From: Cafeteria roenbergensis
Lineage: Eukaryota; Sar; Bigyra; Bicosoecida; Cafeteriaceae
Direction: 5' to 3'
Assembly (NCBI GenBank): GCA_008330645.1
Contig: VLTN01000003.1
Span: 248,001 to 312,000, forward strand
Length of the DNA: 64,000 bases
Part shown: positions 63,440 to 64,000 of the stretch, piece by piece
Layout: every line of letters starts with the position of its first letter
Position numbering within the stretch: position 1 is the stretch's first letter
Program-made: the position numbers and the translations under genes
Notes under the pieces: generated by a model
Databases searched by the model: none
Told to the model about the DNA's origin: nothing
The model's input: only the letters and a program-made list of their open reading frames with translations

Positions 63440-64000
63440 TGCCGTGCCGGCTTCAGCAGGAGCCTCGTCGCCGCCGCCGCGGCCACCAGCTGCCCCATCG
63501 CTCGCAGCGCCCTCCCCTGGCTCGCCGGCAACCTCCAGAGGGCGCGTCGCAGCCCGGAAGCAGCTGCGCCCCATCGCGGCGTCGTCCTCGTCCCACGTGC
63601 CCGCCACGTCCCAGAACTCTGGGCCGTTCTCGCGCCCAGCGGGGCCCGCCGGCACCGCTTCGCCGGCGCCACCCTCGGCGTCTTTTGCGGCGGCTGCCGC
63701 GGCCGCCGCGGCCGCGGCTCCGGCCTCCAGCACCGCCCCTTGCTCTGGGCCGTCCTCTCCCATGAGCGCAGCCCCTCGCAACGCAGGCCGGCCAGGCCGC
63801 AACGCCGCCCCGCCCCCCTGCGCCCACATCACGCTGACGCGCGCCGCCATCTCAGCCAGAGCAGCCTCCATGCGGCGGCCGCGCTCCCGCTCCGCCTCCA
63901 GCGCCTCCCCCATCCGCCGCGCGCGCTCCTGCCACGCCTTGGCCGCCCCGGACGCCTCCGCCACCCCCTGCTCTGCCGCCTTGATCCGCGCCACGAGCTC
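60344..64000 (-). CDS. QRICH2/DUF4795-like coiled-coil protein, 5' end outside window
   Basis: The frame is open to the right edge, so at least 1,218 residues are seen and the N terminus is missing. It begins with coiled coil, then runs of Ala, an acidic Glu/Asp tract, and helices around the segment LDLFDAASLDRLLGSL. The best-defined part is a coiled coil ending in a CxxC knuckle (KRELEEALKTITEGL, LVDAKADESELLRLQQGL, then LLSTRRCMSCGRPL near 61480). This is the layout of DUF4795, the domain of QRICH2, where KxDxxEL coiled coil leads to LSCDRPV. QRICH2 is a sperm-flagellum protein of animals, and relatives occur in ciliated protists. The tail is Gly/Pro/Ser-rich. A GTGAGG at 63336 reading left, preceded by CCAG, looks like a splice donor, so part of the Ala-rich stretch downstream of it may be intron. 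Confidence 0.6.
63402..63438. repeat. GCC triplet run in the QRICH2-like gene
   Basis: About twelve perfect GCC triplets encode poly-Ala on the minus strand within the QRICH2-like protein, or lie in an intron if the donor at 63336 is used. It is a probable length-variable microsatellite. Confidence 0.85.

Noticed and set aside
1-64000. CRISPR arrays, rRNA, tRNA, transposons, virus-derived elements
   Set aside because: None was recognised by eye on either strand. A tRNA or short degraded element could be missed without a covariance-model or repeat-library search.

Overview
The window is chromosomal DNA of a very GC-rich, unicellular, flagellated eukaryote. It shows spliceosomal introns, RNA polymerase II/chromatin factors (TBP, an ING-type PHD protein), a mitochondrial carrier, an ER-stress Ubl membrane protein, a G-protein-coupled-receptor-kinase-like kinase and proteins of motile cilia. 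Nothing photosynthetic, prokaryotic or mobile was recognised. The mix of flagellar genes, a BPI/LBP protein, a CD36-like receptor and a GRK would fit a heterotrophic flagellate such as a bicosoecid stramenopile; that placement is inference and was not tested.

Layout. Eighteen protein genes are packed tightly on both strands. From left to right they are: BPI/LBP-like lipid-binding protein (-, 4 exons); TATA-binding protein (+, 2 exons); CDK11/CDK10-like kinase (+); prenylated GBP-type GTPase (-); ARM-repeat protein (-, 2 exons); small MED8-like protein (+, 3 exons); CFAP58 (-); F-box-like coiled-coil protein (+); a giant ubiquitin-specific protease of about 4,721 residues (-, 2 exons); succinate/fumarate-type mitochondrial carrier (+, 3 exons); an SFI1-like/WW/zinc protein (+, reading frame broken at a G14 run); CD36-like receptor (-, 2 exons); family X DNA polymerase (-); ING/PHD protein (+, 5 exons); RGS-kinase (GRK-like) with a CaaX end (-, 2 exons); URI-like protein (+); HERPUD-like protein (-, 2 exons); SBDS fused to a zinc finger (-, 3 exons). 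A nineteenth, QRICH2/DUF4795-like, runs off the right edge (-). Intergenic gaps are mostly 150-700 bases and most neighbours are divergent or convergent.

All 19 introns modelled here start GTGAG and end GCAG (16 of them CGCAG), and every exon junction keeps frame. This uniform signal was used to set most first exons. Because G+C is so high, long open frames occur on the non-coding strand and in promoters; these were ignored.

Themes. Cilium/flagellum: CFAP58, the QRICH2-like protein and probably the SFI1-like protein. Ubiquitin/ERAD: the giant USP, the HERPUD-like protein and the F-box-like protein. Transcription/chromatin: TBP, MED8-like, ING, CDK11-like and URI-like. Membrane signalling and lipid handling: the GRK, GBP, CD36 and BPI proteins. 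The oddest features are lineage-specific domain changes inside otherwise textbook genes: SBDS with a REI1/ZNF622-style finger, a family X polymerase with about 185 extra residues in its palm, a GRK with a swollen activation segment and farnesylation-type tail, TBP with a long C-terminal extension, and a CD36 homologue with an ectodomain about twice the usual size.
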